Notes under the pieces: model-generated
What the model saw: only the letters and a program-made list of their open reading frames with translations
Database searches by the model: none
Told to the model about the DNA's origin: nothing
In this document: positions 35,174-43,933 of the stretch, piece by piece
How positions within the stretch are numbered: position 1 is the first letter of the stretch
How the letters are laid out: each line of letters begins with the position of its first letter
Translations under genes and position numbers: made by a program
NCBI RefSeq assembly: GCF_030697925.1
Contig: NZ_JAUYOJ010000126.1
Coordinates: forward strand, 1 to 64,000
Origin: Phenylobacterium sp.
GTDB lineage: Bacteria > Pseudomonadota > Alphaproteobacteria > Caulobacterales > Caulobacteraceae
DNA: 64,000 nucleotides
Direction: 5' to 3'

Positions 35174-36802
35174 ATGAACGACGCGTCCGAACCTTCGCAT
35201 CACCAGTCATCCCGCGGCCCGGCGTCGTCGGAGTACGCTACCATCTCCGCACGCGAGGTACGGCGGCTCATGGTCACCCGCCACGAGGTCGCCTTGCTCG
35301 ACGTCCGCGAGGAAGGCGCCTACGCCCAGGCGCATCCGCTGCTCGCCGCGTCGCTTCCGGTGAGCCAGCTGGAGCTGCAGATTCTGGATCGCGTGCCGCG
35401 CTGCTCCACAACGATCGTCGTCTATGACGACGACGGGCGGCTCTCCCTGCGGGCGCAGGAAATCCTTCGCCGCCTGGGCTACTCGGACGTGCGCACCCTC
35501 TGCGGCGGGCTCGAAGGCTGGCGCCAGACGGGGTACCAGCTGTTCCAGGACGTCAACAGCGCGAGCAAGGCGTTCGGCGAGCTGGTGGAGGCCCGCCGGG
35601 ACACGCCCTCCATCCCGCCCCAAGAGCTACGCCGCCTGCTGGACTCCGGCGACAACGTCGTCGTGCTCGACAGCCGTCGGTTCGACGAGTTCCAGACCAT
35701 GACCATCCCGAGCGCGGTCAGCACGCCGGGCGCCGAGCTGGTCCTGCGCGCCACCAGCCTTGCGCCCGACCCGGCCACACGGATCATCGTCAACTGCGCC
35801 GGCCGCACCCGCAGCATTATCGGCGCGCAGTCGCTGCTCAACGCCGGTCTCCACGGCCGCGTCGCGGCGCTTCGCGACGGCGCCATCGGCTGGAGCCTCG
35901 CGGGCCTGGATCTGGAGCACGGCGCCGCGCGCCGCTCCGATTCGACTCCCCTGCAAGAGACGGACGCCATGCGCAGACGCGCGCGCGAGGTCGCCTATCG
36001 CGCCGGCGTCCGCCACATCGACGTCGAGACTCTCGATTTCCTCCGCGGCGACCCCATACGCACCACCTATTGCTTTGATGTGCGGCAGCCCGCTGAGTTC
36101 GAGACGCGACATGCCTCGGGTTTCCGGAATGCGCCGGGGGGACAGCTGGTCCAGGAAACCGACGTCAGCGCGCCCGTGCGCGGCGCCCGGATCGTGCTGC
36201 ACGACCCCCTGGGGGCACGGGCCGACATGACGGCCTCCTGGCTCGCCCAGATGGGGTGGGACACCTATGTCCTCGACGACCTGGCTCCGTGCGAGGCGAC
36301 GGGACCGGACCGTCCGCAACTCCCGCCCCTGCCACAGCACGGGCTCATCGCCGCCGACGCGCTCGCCGAGAAGCTCTCGGCGCAAACCGTGCAGGTGCTC
36401 GACCTCGGCCCTAGTCCTGAGCGCGCGCGCGCCCACATCCCCGGCAGTTGGTTCGTCATCCGGTCCATGATGGCCGAGGCGCTACAGGCCCTGGGACCGC
36501 CCAAGCCCCTCGTGCTCTGCTCCCCCGACGGTGTGCTGGCCGCTTTCGCGGCGCCCGAGGTCGAGGCGCTGACCGGGGCGGCGCCAATGGTGCTGCAGGG
36601 TGGTCTCGCCGCCTGGCGCGCCCGCGGCCTGCCGGTCGAGGCGGGACTTGGCGACCTGCTCAGCCCCACGACCGACGTCTACAAGCGGCCTTACGAGGGC
36701 GTAGGCAACGGCCACGCCGCGATGCGGGCCTACATCGACTGGGAACACGGTCTCGTGGAGCAACTCGCGCGTGACGCCTCCCACGGCTTTGTCGTGATCT
36801 GA
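35174..36802 (+). CDS. Four-domain rhodanese-like sulfurtransferase
   Basis: A 542-residue protein made of four rhodanese modules, at about 22-125, 145-255, 280-375 and 395-495. Module 2 has a full active-site loop, VNCAGRTRS, with Cys208. Module 4 has a Cys in LVLCSPDG. Modules 1 and 3 have Asp instead (VVYDDDGR, VLHDPLGA) and are probably inactive. No signal peptide is visible. Rhodaneses carry sulfane sulfur; a role in handling sulfur released from the substrate is inferred. The gene lies after the thiol dioxygenase and starts a unit with a hydroxyacid dehydrogenase and aldolase. Confidence 0.88.
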   Translation: MNDASEPSHHQSSRGPASSEYATISAREVRRLMVTRHEVALLDVREEGAYAQAHPLLAASLPVSQLELQILDRVPRCSTTIVVYDDDGRLSLRAQEILRRLGYSDVRTLCGGLEGWRQTGYQLFQDVNSASKAFGELVEARRDTPSIPPQELRRLLDSGDNVVVLDSRRFDEFQTMTIPSAVSTPGAELVLRATSLAPDPATRIIVNCAGRTRSIIGAQSLLNAGLHGRVAALRDGAIGWSLAGLDLEHGAARRSDSTPLQETDAMRRRAREVAYRAGVRHIDVETLDFLRGDPIRTTYCFDVRQPAEFETRHASGFRNAPGGQLVQETDVSAPVRGARIVLHDPLGARADMTASWLAQMGWDTYVLDDLAPCEATGPDRPQLPPLPQHGLIAADALAEKLSAQTVQVLDLGPSPERARAHIPGSWFVIRSMMAEALQALGPPKPLVLCSPDGVLAAFAAPEVEALTGAAPMVLQGGLAAWRARGLPVEAGLGDLLSPTTDVYKRPYEGVGNGHAAMRAYIDWEHGLVEQLARDASHGFVVI

Positions 36803-36821
36803 TGCTGTCGGGGCCCACAGC

Positions 36822-37769
36822 GTGACCTCGATCCGTGTCGCGAGCCAGTTGAACGGAGCGCTCAACCAGGCCTTCGCCGATCTCCCGGGCGTGGAAATCC
36901 TGCCCGTCCCACAGCACCCGCCCCTGCGCCTGCCGGACGGTGTGGAAGTGCTCATCGCCTCGCCCACAGGCGCGGCGGGCGCAGGCCTGCCAGCCGCGCC
37001 GCCGCCGGGCTGGCCTTTCGACGCCCGGTGGGTGCAACTCGTCTCGGTGGGGATCGACGCCTATCCGGCCTGGCTGTTCCGGGGGCCGGTCGTGACGGCG
37101 GCTCGCGGCGCGTCAGCCGTGGCGCTGGCGGAGTTCGCGATCGCCACGATCTTCGCCGCCGCGAAGCGATTGCCCGACATCTGGATACGGGCCGCCGCAG
37201 ACTGGGCGCCCTCGCCCCTCGGCATGGTGCAGGGGCAAACCCTCGGCCTAGTGGGCTTTGGCGCCTTGGGGGAGGCGCTGGCCCCCCGGGCCCAGGCGCT
37301 CGGCATGAAGGTGTTGGCGACCCGGCGCTCCGCCGCCCCGATCGGCACCCCCGGGGTGGAGCGCCTCGACGACCTGGGCCAGATCTTCGAACAGTCGGAC
37401 CACGTGGTCCTTGCGGCCCCGGCCACGCCGCAGACGTTCCGGTTGGTTGACCGCGAGGTTCTGCGGCGCGCGAAACCCGGCCTGCACCTCGTGAATCTGG
37501 CCCGCGGAAGCCTGATCGACGACGAGGCGTTGCTGGAGGCGCTGGACGAAGGTCGCGTGGCGCTCGCAAGCCTCGATGTCGCCCTGCCCGAGCCCCTCCC
37601 CGCCGATCACCGCTTCTACCTGCATCCGCGGGTGCGCCTGTCGCCGCACACCTCGGTGCACACGCCCGACACGCTCTCCAATCTCCTCGCCCACTTCGCC
37701 GAGAACCTGGATCGCTTCCGCGCGAACGCCCCCTTGATCGGGGTGGTCGATCCCGCGCGCGGCTATTGA
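36822..37769 (+). CDS. D-isomer-specific 2-hydroxyacid dehydrogenase
   Basis: A 315-residue NAD(P)-dependent enzyme starting at GTG. The Rossmann motif is TLGLVGFGALGEALAPRAQAL. The catalytic Arg lies in LHLVNLARGSLIDDEALLEAL, a Glu in VALPEPLPADHRFYLHP and the His in VRLSPHTSVHTPDT. It reduces a 2-oxoacid or oxidises a D-2-hydroxyacid. It overlaps or abuts the aldolase gene and follows the rhodanese gene by 19 bp, so the three form an operon. Confidence 0.9.
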   Translation: MTSIRVASQLNGALNQAFADLPGVEILPVPQHPPLRLPDGVEVLIASPTGAAGAGLPAAPPPGWPFDARWVQLVSVGIDAYPAWLFRGPVVTAARGASAVALAEFAIATIFAAAKRLPDIWIRAAADWAPSPLGMVQGQTLGLVGFGALGEALAPRAQALGMKVLATRRSAAPIGTPGVERLDDLGQIFEQSDHVVLAAPATPQTFRLVDREVLRRAKPGLHLVNLARGSLIDDEALLEALDEGRVALASLDVALPEPLPADHRFYLHPRVRLSPHTSVHTPDTLSNLLAHFAENLDRFRANAPLIGVVDPARGY

Positions 37770-37783
37770 AGAGGACGCCGCCG

Positions 37784-38629
37784 TTGACCCCAGCCCTTCC
37801 GCCCCACGCCGCCGCTCGGGGCGGTCACCCCGCGAGACTCCCTTCGGCGCTGCCGGAGCACTTCGACCTCTCCGCGGCAATTCCCGTGCAGCCCACGGTC
37901 GAGGCCGAACGGCTCTACCGCAAGCAACGCCTGGCCGCCGGCTATCGCCTGTTCGCCCGAGCCGGGTTCGACCTCGGCGGAGCCGGTCACATCACCGTTC
38001 GCGATCCGGAAATGACCGACCACTTCTGGCTGAACCCCGCGGGGATGCATTTCAGCCGGATCAGGGTCTCGGATCTCATGCTCGTGAGCCACGAGGGCCG
38101 CATCGTGCAGCCGCCCGCCAATGGGCCGCCGCGGCTGAACCGGGCCGCCTTCGCGATCCATTCGGAGCTGCACAGGGCCCGGCCCGACGTGGTCGCCGCC
38201 GCCCATTCGCATTCGCTGTATGGCAAGGCCTGGTCGGCGCTCGGGCGGCTGCTCGACCCCCTCACCCAGGACGCCGCCGCCTTCTACGAAGATCACGCCC
38301 TGTTCTGCGACTACGCCGGCGTCGTGCTCGATGCGAGCGAGGGCCAGAAGCTCGCCCGGACGCTGGGGCCGATGAAGGCGGTAATCCTGCAAAACCACGG
38401 CATCCTCACGGTCGGCCAGACGGTGGAGGCCGCCGTCTGGCGCTACATCGCGCTCGAGAACGCCTGTCAGGCCCAGCTGTTGGCTGAGGCCGCCGGGCAG
38501 ACCCGCCCGATGCCCCCCGAGGTGGCCCGGCTCACCGCGAGCCAGGTGGGAACCGAGCTCGGCGCGCTCTACTCGTTCCAGCCCTATTGGGATGTCGTAA
38601 GCGAGGAGGAGCCGGACCTCTTTGATTGA
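37784..38629 (+). CDS. Class II aldolase/adducin-family protein
   Basis: I prefer the TTG at 37784 because gagga lies 8 bp upstream; the ORF track starts at an earlier TTG without such a site. The 281-residue product has the class II aldolase fold. The metal-binding histidines are in AAAHSHSLYGKAW and ILQNHGILTVG, and GAGHITVRDPE is the substrate loop. Members are fuculose-type aldolases, dehydratases or decarboxylases, usually zinc-dependent. Following a hydroxyacid dehydrogenase, it likely cleaves the carbon skeleton. Confidence 0.88.
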   Translation: MTPALPPHAAARGGHPARLPSALPEHFDLSAAIPVQPTVEAERLYRKQRLAAGYRLFARAGFDLGGAGHITVRDPEMTDHFWLNPAGMHFSRIRVSDLMLVSHEGRIVQPPANGPPRLNRAAFAIHSELHRARPDVVAAAHSHSLYGKAWSALGRLLDPLTQDAAAFYEDHALFCDYAGVVLDASEGQKLARTLGPMKAVILQNHGILTVGQTVEAAVWRYIALENACQAQLLAEAAGQTRPMPPEVARLTASQVGTELGALYSFQPYWDVVSEEEPDLFD

Positions 38630-38653
38630 CGAGCGGCTGTCGAGACCGGCCGG

Positions 38654-40045
38654 TTAGCCCGTCGGGCTCCGCCAGGCTTCAGCCAGCTGGACGGCCTGGC
38701 GCATGCTGCGAAACCCGAGGGCCAGCAGGATCGCCGAGGCCGGTCCCAGGACGGCGAACATCAGGGTGAGCGAGGATCCCAGCTTCGCCTCATCCCGGAA
38801 CACGAAATCGGTGAGCCCGCCCACCAGGGTCGGGCCGAGGCCCAGCCCGAGGCCATTGCTGACCAGGAGGAACATGGCGCCGATCTGGCCGCGCATCTCG
38901 TTGGGCGTGACGATCTGCAAGGCTGCGGCCGCCGTCGCCCCGAGGGGAATGGCCGCTGCGATCGGAACGGCAAGCCAGAGGAAGATCACCGGATCGCGCA
39001 CCTGGAAGGCGGCGAGGCCGGTCACGGTGATCAGCACGGCCACGGCCGCGTAGACCCGCAGGTGGGCGTCCGCCCGACCAGCGCCGAAAAGCCGGTCGAC
39101 CAGCCAGCCGGACGCCAGGACCCCCACGCTGCCGCCAAGGCCGAGGATCAGCGCCAGAGGCAGGGTGACCTGGCCGATCGTCCATCCGAAGCTCCGGATC
39201 ATGTAGACCGGCAGCCAACTGGTGAAGCCCCAGCCGACGATCGCTAGCAGGCCGAAGCCGATGAAGTGGCAGGCGAAGAACCCCCGCCTCTCGGCGATAA
39301 AGCGAAACGTGGCCGAGAGCGGCGGGTGGGTGGCGTGCAGCCTGTCCCGGCGCTTCGGCTCCCGGAGCAGGAAGATCAACAGGCCGAGCACGAGCCCCGG
39401 CAGTCCGGTGACGATGAAGACATATTGCCACGACGCGACTTCGCCGAGGAACGGCAGAGAATGGACGTGTCCCGCTTCGGCGAAACTCACGATCGCGCCG
39501 CCCAGTCCTACGGCCAGGCCATTGCCCAGGGTGGAGCCCACCAGAAGCACCGAGAGCGCGAAGGCCAGCCGAGAGGGCTGGAAGAGATCGGCCAGCATCG
39601 AATAGGCGGCCGGCGCGAGCGCCGCCTCGCCCGCCCCGACGCCGAGGCGGGCGACGAGCAGCTGGCCGAACGTCTGCGCCAGTCCGCAGCTCGCCGCGCA
39701 GATCCCCCAGATCGTCACCCCGCACCACACGATGGGCCGTCGCGGGAAGCGATCCACCAACCAGCCGATCGGCACCGACGCGACGCTGTAGAACAGCGCG
39801 AACACGAGGCCCTGGAGGAGGCCGATCTGGAAGTCGGAAATACCAAGGTCGCGCTTGATCGGACCGACCATCAGGCTCAGCACCTGCCGATCGAGCAGCG
39901 ATAGGGCATAGAGGACAACCAGGATGGGCAGCGCCCGCCAAGCGCCCGGCTGATTTCCCGCGGCCAAATCCCTGCTCCCCGCCCGCCGGTCTCGGCCCGT
40001 GCGGTCCGGCGTTTGAGTGGGCGCAGGGAGGTCGGCCGAGCGCAA
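38654..40045 (-). CDS. MFS transporter (spinster/ACS-like)
   Basis: A 463-residue inner-membrane permease with twelve helices. Landmarks are LPILVVLYALSLLDRQVLSLM, VPIGWLVDRFPRRPIVW, and LLVARLGVGAGEAALAPAAYSMLADLF, typical of the spinster-like MFS group abundant in sphingomonads and Caulobacterales. It probably imports an organic anion that has entered through a TonB receptor. It is the last gene after CaiB and the GrdB-like gene on the minus strand, about 75 bp downstream of the CaiB stop. Confidence 0.9.
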   Translation of the reverse strand: MRSADLPAPTQTPDRTGRDRRAGSRDLAAGNQPGAWRALPILVVLYALSLLDRQVLSLMVGPIKRDLGISDFQIGLLQGLVFALFYSVASVPIGWLVDRFPRRPIVWCGVTIWGICAASCGLAQTFGQLLVARLGVGAGEAALAPAAYSMLADLFQPSRLAFALSVLLVGSTLGNGLAVGLGGAIVSFAEAGHVHSLPFLGEVASWQYVFIVTGLPGLVLGLLIFLLREPKRRDRLHATHPPLSATFRFIAERRGFFACHFIGFGLLAIVGWGFTSWLPVYMIRSFGWTIGQVTLPLALILGLGGSVGVLASGWLVDRLFGAGRADAHLRVYAAVAVLITVTGLAAFQVRDPVIFLWLAVPIAAAIPLGATAAAALQIVTPNEMRGQIGAMFLLVSNGLGLGLGPTLVGGLTDFVFRDEAKLGSSLTLMFAVLGPASAILLALGFRSMRQAVQLAEAWRSPTG

Positions 40046-40119
40046 GCGCGCTCGGCCGACAGGTCGCGTAGCGACTAGGGGAGGAACATCGCCACGCGGT
40101 GTCGGGTCGGAGCCTTGAA

Positions 40120-41316
40120 TTAGATCACCTCCCGCGCACGCAGATCGCCGATCGCCGCCGCGTCGTAGCCGAGGCGGGTCAGCAACTCGGCCGCATGCTC
40201 GCCGGGCGAGGCGATGCGCGCGCCAATGGCGCCCTGTCCGTGCGCCAAGCGGAAGCCTGGGCCCACCAGCTCGACGGGGCCGTGCGGGGTCTCGAACGTC
40301 TGCAGGGTTCCGCGATGGGCCACCTGGGGGTGCGCCATGATCTCCTCCAGGGTGTAGACCGTGGCGCAGGGGACGCCGGCTTCGGTGAGCCGCTGCTCCC
40401 AGGCGGCGGGCCCCGCGTCGGCCATGGCGGCTTCTATGACCTCGCGCAACGCAGCCGCGTGCTCAAGGCGCGTGGACCAGTCGGCGAAGCGCGGATCGGC
40501 AAGCACATCGGCGCGCCCGAGCACGTTCATCAGGCTCACGAACTGCTTTTCCGTCAGGACCGCGAGCACGATGTAGCCGTCGCCGCAGCGGAACCGGTCG
40601 GCGGTGGGCAGGCGGCTGACCGAGCGGTTCCCGAACTGCCGGTGCAGCACACCGGTGATGGTGTATTCCGCGATCAAGCCGGCGAACATGTTCATCAACG
40701 AGTCCAGCATCGCCACGTCGATGTACTGGCCCGTCCCGGTCTGGGTCCGCTGATAGAGCGCCGCGGAAATGGCGAAAGCGCTGGTCAGGCCGGCGGTCAC
40801 GTCCGCGGCAGCGAACCCGGCCCGCATAGGCCCAGACTCGGGATCGCCAGTGAGCGACATCAGCCCCGACATCGCCTGGATCTTACCATCGAAGCTCGGC
40901 GTGCCGCTTTCCGGGCCGGTGGCCCCGAACCCGGAGATGGCGCAGTAGATTAGGTTCGGATTGATGCGAGACAGCTGCTCATAGCCGATACCCAGCCGGT
41001 TCATAACGCCCGGACGGAAATTCTCCACCACCACGTCGGCGTCGCGCACCAGGCGGTTCACGATCTCGATGGCCTCGGGCTTCGCCAGGTCGAGCGTGAG
41101 GCTGCGCTTTCCGGCGTTTACGGCGATCCAGGAGGGGCTCATGCGCCGCTCGGACCACTCACTTCGAACAGCCGAGCCACGCGCGGCCTCGCCGCCCCGA
41201 GGCTCCACCTTGAGGACATCGGCCCCCTGCATCGCGAGCTGGAACGTGCAGAATGGCCCAGAAAGGAAGTGGGTGAAGTCGAGGACGCGGACATTGGCGA
41301 AGGGCGGCGCGCTCAC
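40120..41316 (-). CDS. CaiB/BaiF-family (class III) CoA-transferase
   Basis: The real start is a GTG that overlaps the upstream stop (GTGA), giving 398 residues beginning VSAPPFANVRVLDFTHFLSG. Landmarks are GADVLKVEPRGGEAAR, NAGKRSLTLDL, VVENFRPGVMNRLGIGYE and the catalytic Asp in GFAAADVTAG. These enzymes move CoA between carboxylic acids. In this context the substrate could be a sulfur-containing acid made by the thiol dioxygenase, as in 3-sulfinopropionate metabolism, but that is speculation. Confidence 0.92.
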   Translation of the reverse strand: MSAPPFANVRVLDFTHFLSGPFCTFQLAMQGADVLKVEPRGGEAARGSAVRSEWSERRMSPSWIAVNAGKRSLTLDLAKPEAIEIVNRLVRDADVVVENFRPGVMNRLGIGYEQLSRINPNLIYCAISGFGATGPESGTPSFDGKIQAMSGLMSLTGDPESGPMRAGFAAADVTAGLTSAFAISAALYQRTQTGTGQYIDVAMLDSLMNMFAGLIAEYTITGVLHRQFGNRSVSRLPTADRFRCGDGYIVLAVLTEKQFVSLMNVLGRADVLADPRFADWSTRLEHAAALREVIEAAMADAGPAAWEQRLTEAGVPCATVYTLEEIMAHPQVAHRGTLQTFETPHGPVELVGPGFRLAHGQGAIGARIASPGEHAAELLTRLGYDAAAIGDLRAREVI

Positions 41317-42263
41317 AGCTGGCTCCCCGCCGCCAGAGACTGGTCGCGGACCGCCTGGGCCACCTGCTTGACCTGGTCGTTCTCCGCGCGGCGCTTGGCG
41401 ATCTCCTCGGCGGAAAGCGCCGCCACGTTCATGAATCCGACGCGCCAGGTCGCCGGACCCGGCCAGCGCAAAGGGTTCTGGATGGTTGTGCGCGGCGCTG
41501 GCGCGGTTTCGAGCGTCCGAAGCGCCAGTTCCAGGGTGGCGTCCTGCGAGGCGAGGTCGTTTGGCCGCGCCGCCGCATTGCCCAACGGAAAGTCGCTGAA
41601 CAGGAAGCGCGGGACACCGCAATGCTCGACGATGTCCTTGGCCGCGCCCATGACCACCGTCGGGATGCCGTCGGCTTCCAGGGCCCGGGCCATCAGGCTC
41701 ATGGTCTGATGGCAGACGGGACAGTTCGGCACGAGGATCGCCGCCTCAGCGCCGTCCTGGCGGCAGCGCCGCAGAACCTCCGGCGCGTCAACTTCGATCG
41801 TATGGCGCTGGCTGCGGTTCGTCGGCACGCCATGGAAGCGGGCCGTGAGCCCGCCCACGCGGCCGGCAGCGACGGCGCGTCGTAGCGCCGGCAGCGGGAA
41901 CCAGCAGCTGGAATCGTCGCTCAGGTGCGCCCGATCCACGCCCACGTGGGACACCCGCAGGTCATGGTCGCACGCGGTTTCGCCGGAATAGACTTCGTAG
42001 AACTTGGCGGCGGCGTTGTAGGGGGCCTTGGCGCTCTGGTCGCCCCTGTCTTCGCGGAAGGGGGCCGCGGTGGTGAGCAGCGCGATCCTGGCCTCGGCCA
42101 AGGGTTTTTCGAGCGGCGTGAAAGGCACGTCTGCGTAGTGGGCGTACCGATAGGGATTGCCGTATCCCAGGGTCTCGTACCAGGCGTGCGTCCGGTCGAT
42201 GTAGCGTATGGGCTGATCGTCGTCGGGGCTGAAACCCAGGTGGTCGTCCGCCGGCGAGGTCAT
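41313..42263 (-). CDS. GrdB-like protein (glycine/sarcosine/betaine reductase selenoprotein B family) with CxxC
   Basis: A 316-residue protein. The pattern HLSDDSSCWFPLPALRRAVAAGRVGGL then ARFHG, and AAILVPNCPVCHQTMSLMARALEADGIPTVVMG, matches the GrdB family. In anaerobic reductases the first position of this motif is selenocysteine (UxxC); here it is Cys181-x-x-Cys184. A further PLGNAAARP segment fits. These enzymes cleave C-N bonds reductively; aerobic Cys versions have no settled role. It overlaps the CoA-transferase by 4 bp and is divergent from a flavoenzyme. Confidence 0.8.
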   Translation of the reverse strand: MTSPADDHLGFSPDDDQPIRYIDRTHAWYETLGYGNPYRYAHYADVPFTPLEKPLAEARIALLTTAAPFREDRGDQSAKAPYNAAAKFYEVYSGETACDHDLRVSHVGVDRAHLSDDSSCWFPLPALRRAVAAGRVGGLTARFHGVPTNRSQRHTIEVDAPEVLRRCRQDGAEAAILVPNCPVCHQTMSLMARALEADGIPTVVMGAAKDIVEHCGVPRFLFSDFPLGNAAARPNDLASQDATLELALRTLETAPAPRTTIQNPLRWPGPATWRVGFMNVAALSAEEIAKRRAENDQVKQVAQAVRDQSLAAGSQL

Positions 42264-42504
42264 GAAGGCGCTCCCACAGCCGATATGGCGGCTGACGCGG
42301 GTGGCGCCGACGCCGGATCAGTGCCGCCGCGCCGCGCGCGGGGCGGTGGGCGAAAGGTCAGCTGCGGGCCGTGTGGCGGCTGCGGCCGCGAAAACACGGG
42401 GCACGCGGGGGGCGACAAGGCCGCGCCGACCGCTTCAAGCCAGGCGGGCGTCCCCCAGGACTCGGATAGCATCAGGAATCTCCCGCTGAACGTCTCGATT
42501 GTGG

Positions 42505-42541
42505 GTATCATTATTTGATACTAGCAATCGTATATTGACAC
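42505..42541. promoter_or_regulatory. Tandem operator, site c (GrdB-like / flavoenzyme divergent promoter)
   Basis: Reads gtatcattatttgatac tagcaatcgtata ttgacac. The units start 20 bp apart. The first 17 bases are identical to site a. It lies between divergent units, closer to the flavoenzyme. Confidence 0.8.
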
Positions 42542-42596
42542 AACCAATATCTCAGTCCGTGGTGTGAGGCAACACAGATCAACGCCGCGGGAGCCA

Positions 42597-43820
42597 ATGC
42601 CAGCCTCACCTGCCGATTGCCGACAAACGGAGGTCTGTGACCGCCCGCGCCAGATCGAGGCTGCGATTGCTCCGCTCTTCGAGCCCTTCACGGTCAATGG
42701 TCTGACCCTGCCCAACCGCATCGCCATGGCGCCGATGGGCCGGCACTTTTCGCGGGATGGCCGACCCAGCGACGACTACGTGGCCTACTATGCGCGCCGC
42801 GCCGCCGGCGGTGTCGGACTCGTAACCAGTGAGGCCACGCCCGTTCCGCATCCGGCGGCGGCGCACGCTCCCACCTACAGCGCCTACCATGGCGAAGGCC
42901 CGCTCTCGGTCTGGGGCCGTGTGCCGGCGGCGGTGCAGGGCGCGGGCGGCAAGTACATGCAGCAGCTGTTCCATGTCGGCGGCCTGCGCCGAGCCGGGGA
43001 CCTGCCCCACCCGGACGCCCCGGCCGTCAGCCCATCCGGGCTCTACCAACCCGCCACGGGGACAGGCGAGCCTCCGCAGCTGAACGGCCGGCCGGCCACC
43101 GAGTCCGAGTTGGCAGACGTTGTCACCGCGTTCGGTCAGGCCGCCGCCGACGCGCAGCGCCTGGGATGCGACGGCGTGAACCTGCATGCCGCCCACGGAT
43201 ATCTGCTCGACCAGTTCCTCTGGCCGACCCTTAACCGGCGCGAGGATGGTCATGGGCGGGCGCATCCAACACGCCTCGCCGAAGAGGTCGTACGCGAGGT
43301 TCGCCGCCGGGTCGGGCCGGCGTTCCCCATCTTCCTGCGCATCTCACAGTGGAAGCAGCAGGACTATGCCGCCCGTCTCTGGGAGGAGCCCAAGGCGCTC
43401 GAAGCCTTCCTTCGCCCCCTGATCGACGCAGGCGTCGATCTGTTCGACTGTTCGACCCGCCGGTTCTGGACGCCCGAGTTCCAGGGCAGCGACCTCAATC
43501 TCGCCGGTTGGGTGAAGAAACTGTCCGGCGTCCCCACCATGACCGTCGGCTCGGTCGGCCTGGACCGCGACTTGTTCGAGGCCGGCGTCCGACGACCGGA
43601 GGCGGATGACGGGCCTTCGCCAAACACGGGCGGCCTGGGCGACTTCGCCGGGCCCGCGAGCCTTGATAGGGTGGTCGCGATGCTTGAGCGCAGCGATTTC
43701 GACCTCGTCGCCGTCGGCCGGGCGCTCATCAGCAACCCTAACTGGGCCAACGACATCCGGGCCGGCGCGACCGATCGCATCCGCGCCTTCGAGAAAGTTC
43801 ATTTGGCCAGCCTGGAGTAG
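42597..43820 (+). CDS. OYE-type NADH:flavin oxidoreductase, first copy
   Basis: I choose the ATG at 42597, which follows a gggag site, over the GTG 11 codons earlier; the product is 407 residues. This is an FMN-binding TIM barrel. Landmarks are LPNRIAMAPMGRHF, GGVGLVTSEAT, the HAAHGYLLDQFLWPTLNRR loop with the two substrate-binding histidine-type positions, and VGRALISNPNWANDIRAG. Members reduce activated alkenes or cleave C-N/C-S bonds. A paralogue lies at 49238, and a decayed C-terminal copy of this gene lies after the next gene. Confidence 0.9.
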   Translation: MPASPADCRQTEVCDRPRQIEAAIAPLFEPFTVNGLTLPNRIAMAPMGRHFSRDGRPSDDYVAYYARRAAGGVGLVTSEATPVPHPAAAHAPTYSAYHGEGPLSVWGRVPAAVQGAGGKYMQQLFHVGGLRRAGDLPHPDAPAVSPSGLYQPATGTGEPPQLNGRPATESELADVVTAFGQAAADAQRLGCDGVNLHAAHGYLLDQFLWPTLNRREDGHGRAHPTRLAEEVVREVRRRVGPAFPIFLRISQWKQQDYAARLWEEPKALEAFLRPLIDAGVDLFDCSTRRFWTPEFQGSDLNLAGWVKKLSGVPTMTVGSVGLDRDLFEAGVRRPEADDGPSPNTGGLGDFAGPASLDRVVAMLERSDFDLVAVGRALISNPNWANDIRAGATDRIRAFEKVHLASLE

Positions 43821-43933
43821 TTGCGGTGGTCACCACCAATAGGCTTCCGCTTCGAAGCCGCCGCGGGCGCCGCCGAGCCCGTACTGGCCGCGCCGCAGGC
43901 TCGGCCGTCCTGACGCCGGATCCCGGAGGAACC

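Noticed and set aside
40120-41622. 500-codon version of the CaiB CoA-transferase
   Set aside because: The first 102 codons overlap the GrdB-like gene in another frame; the GTG start at 41316 gives the standard length.
42505-42541. TTGATAC and TTGACAC read as -35 promoter boxes
   Set aside because: No -10 box lies 16-18 bp downstream, and the exact 20-bp repeat at several loci fits an operator better.
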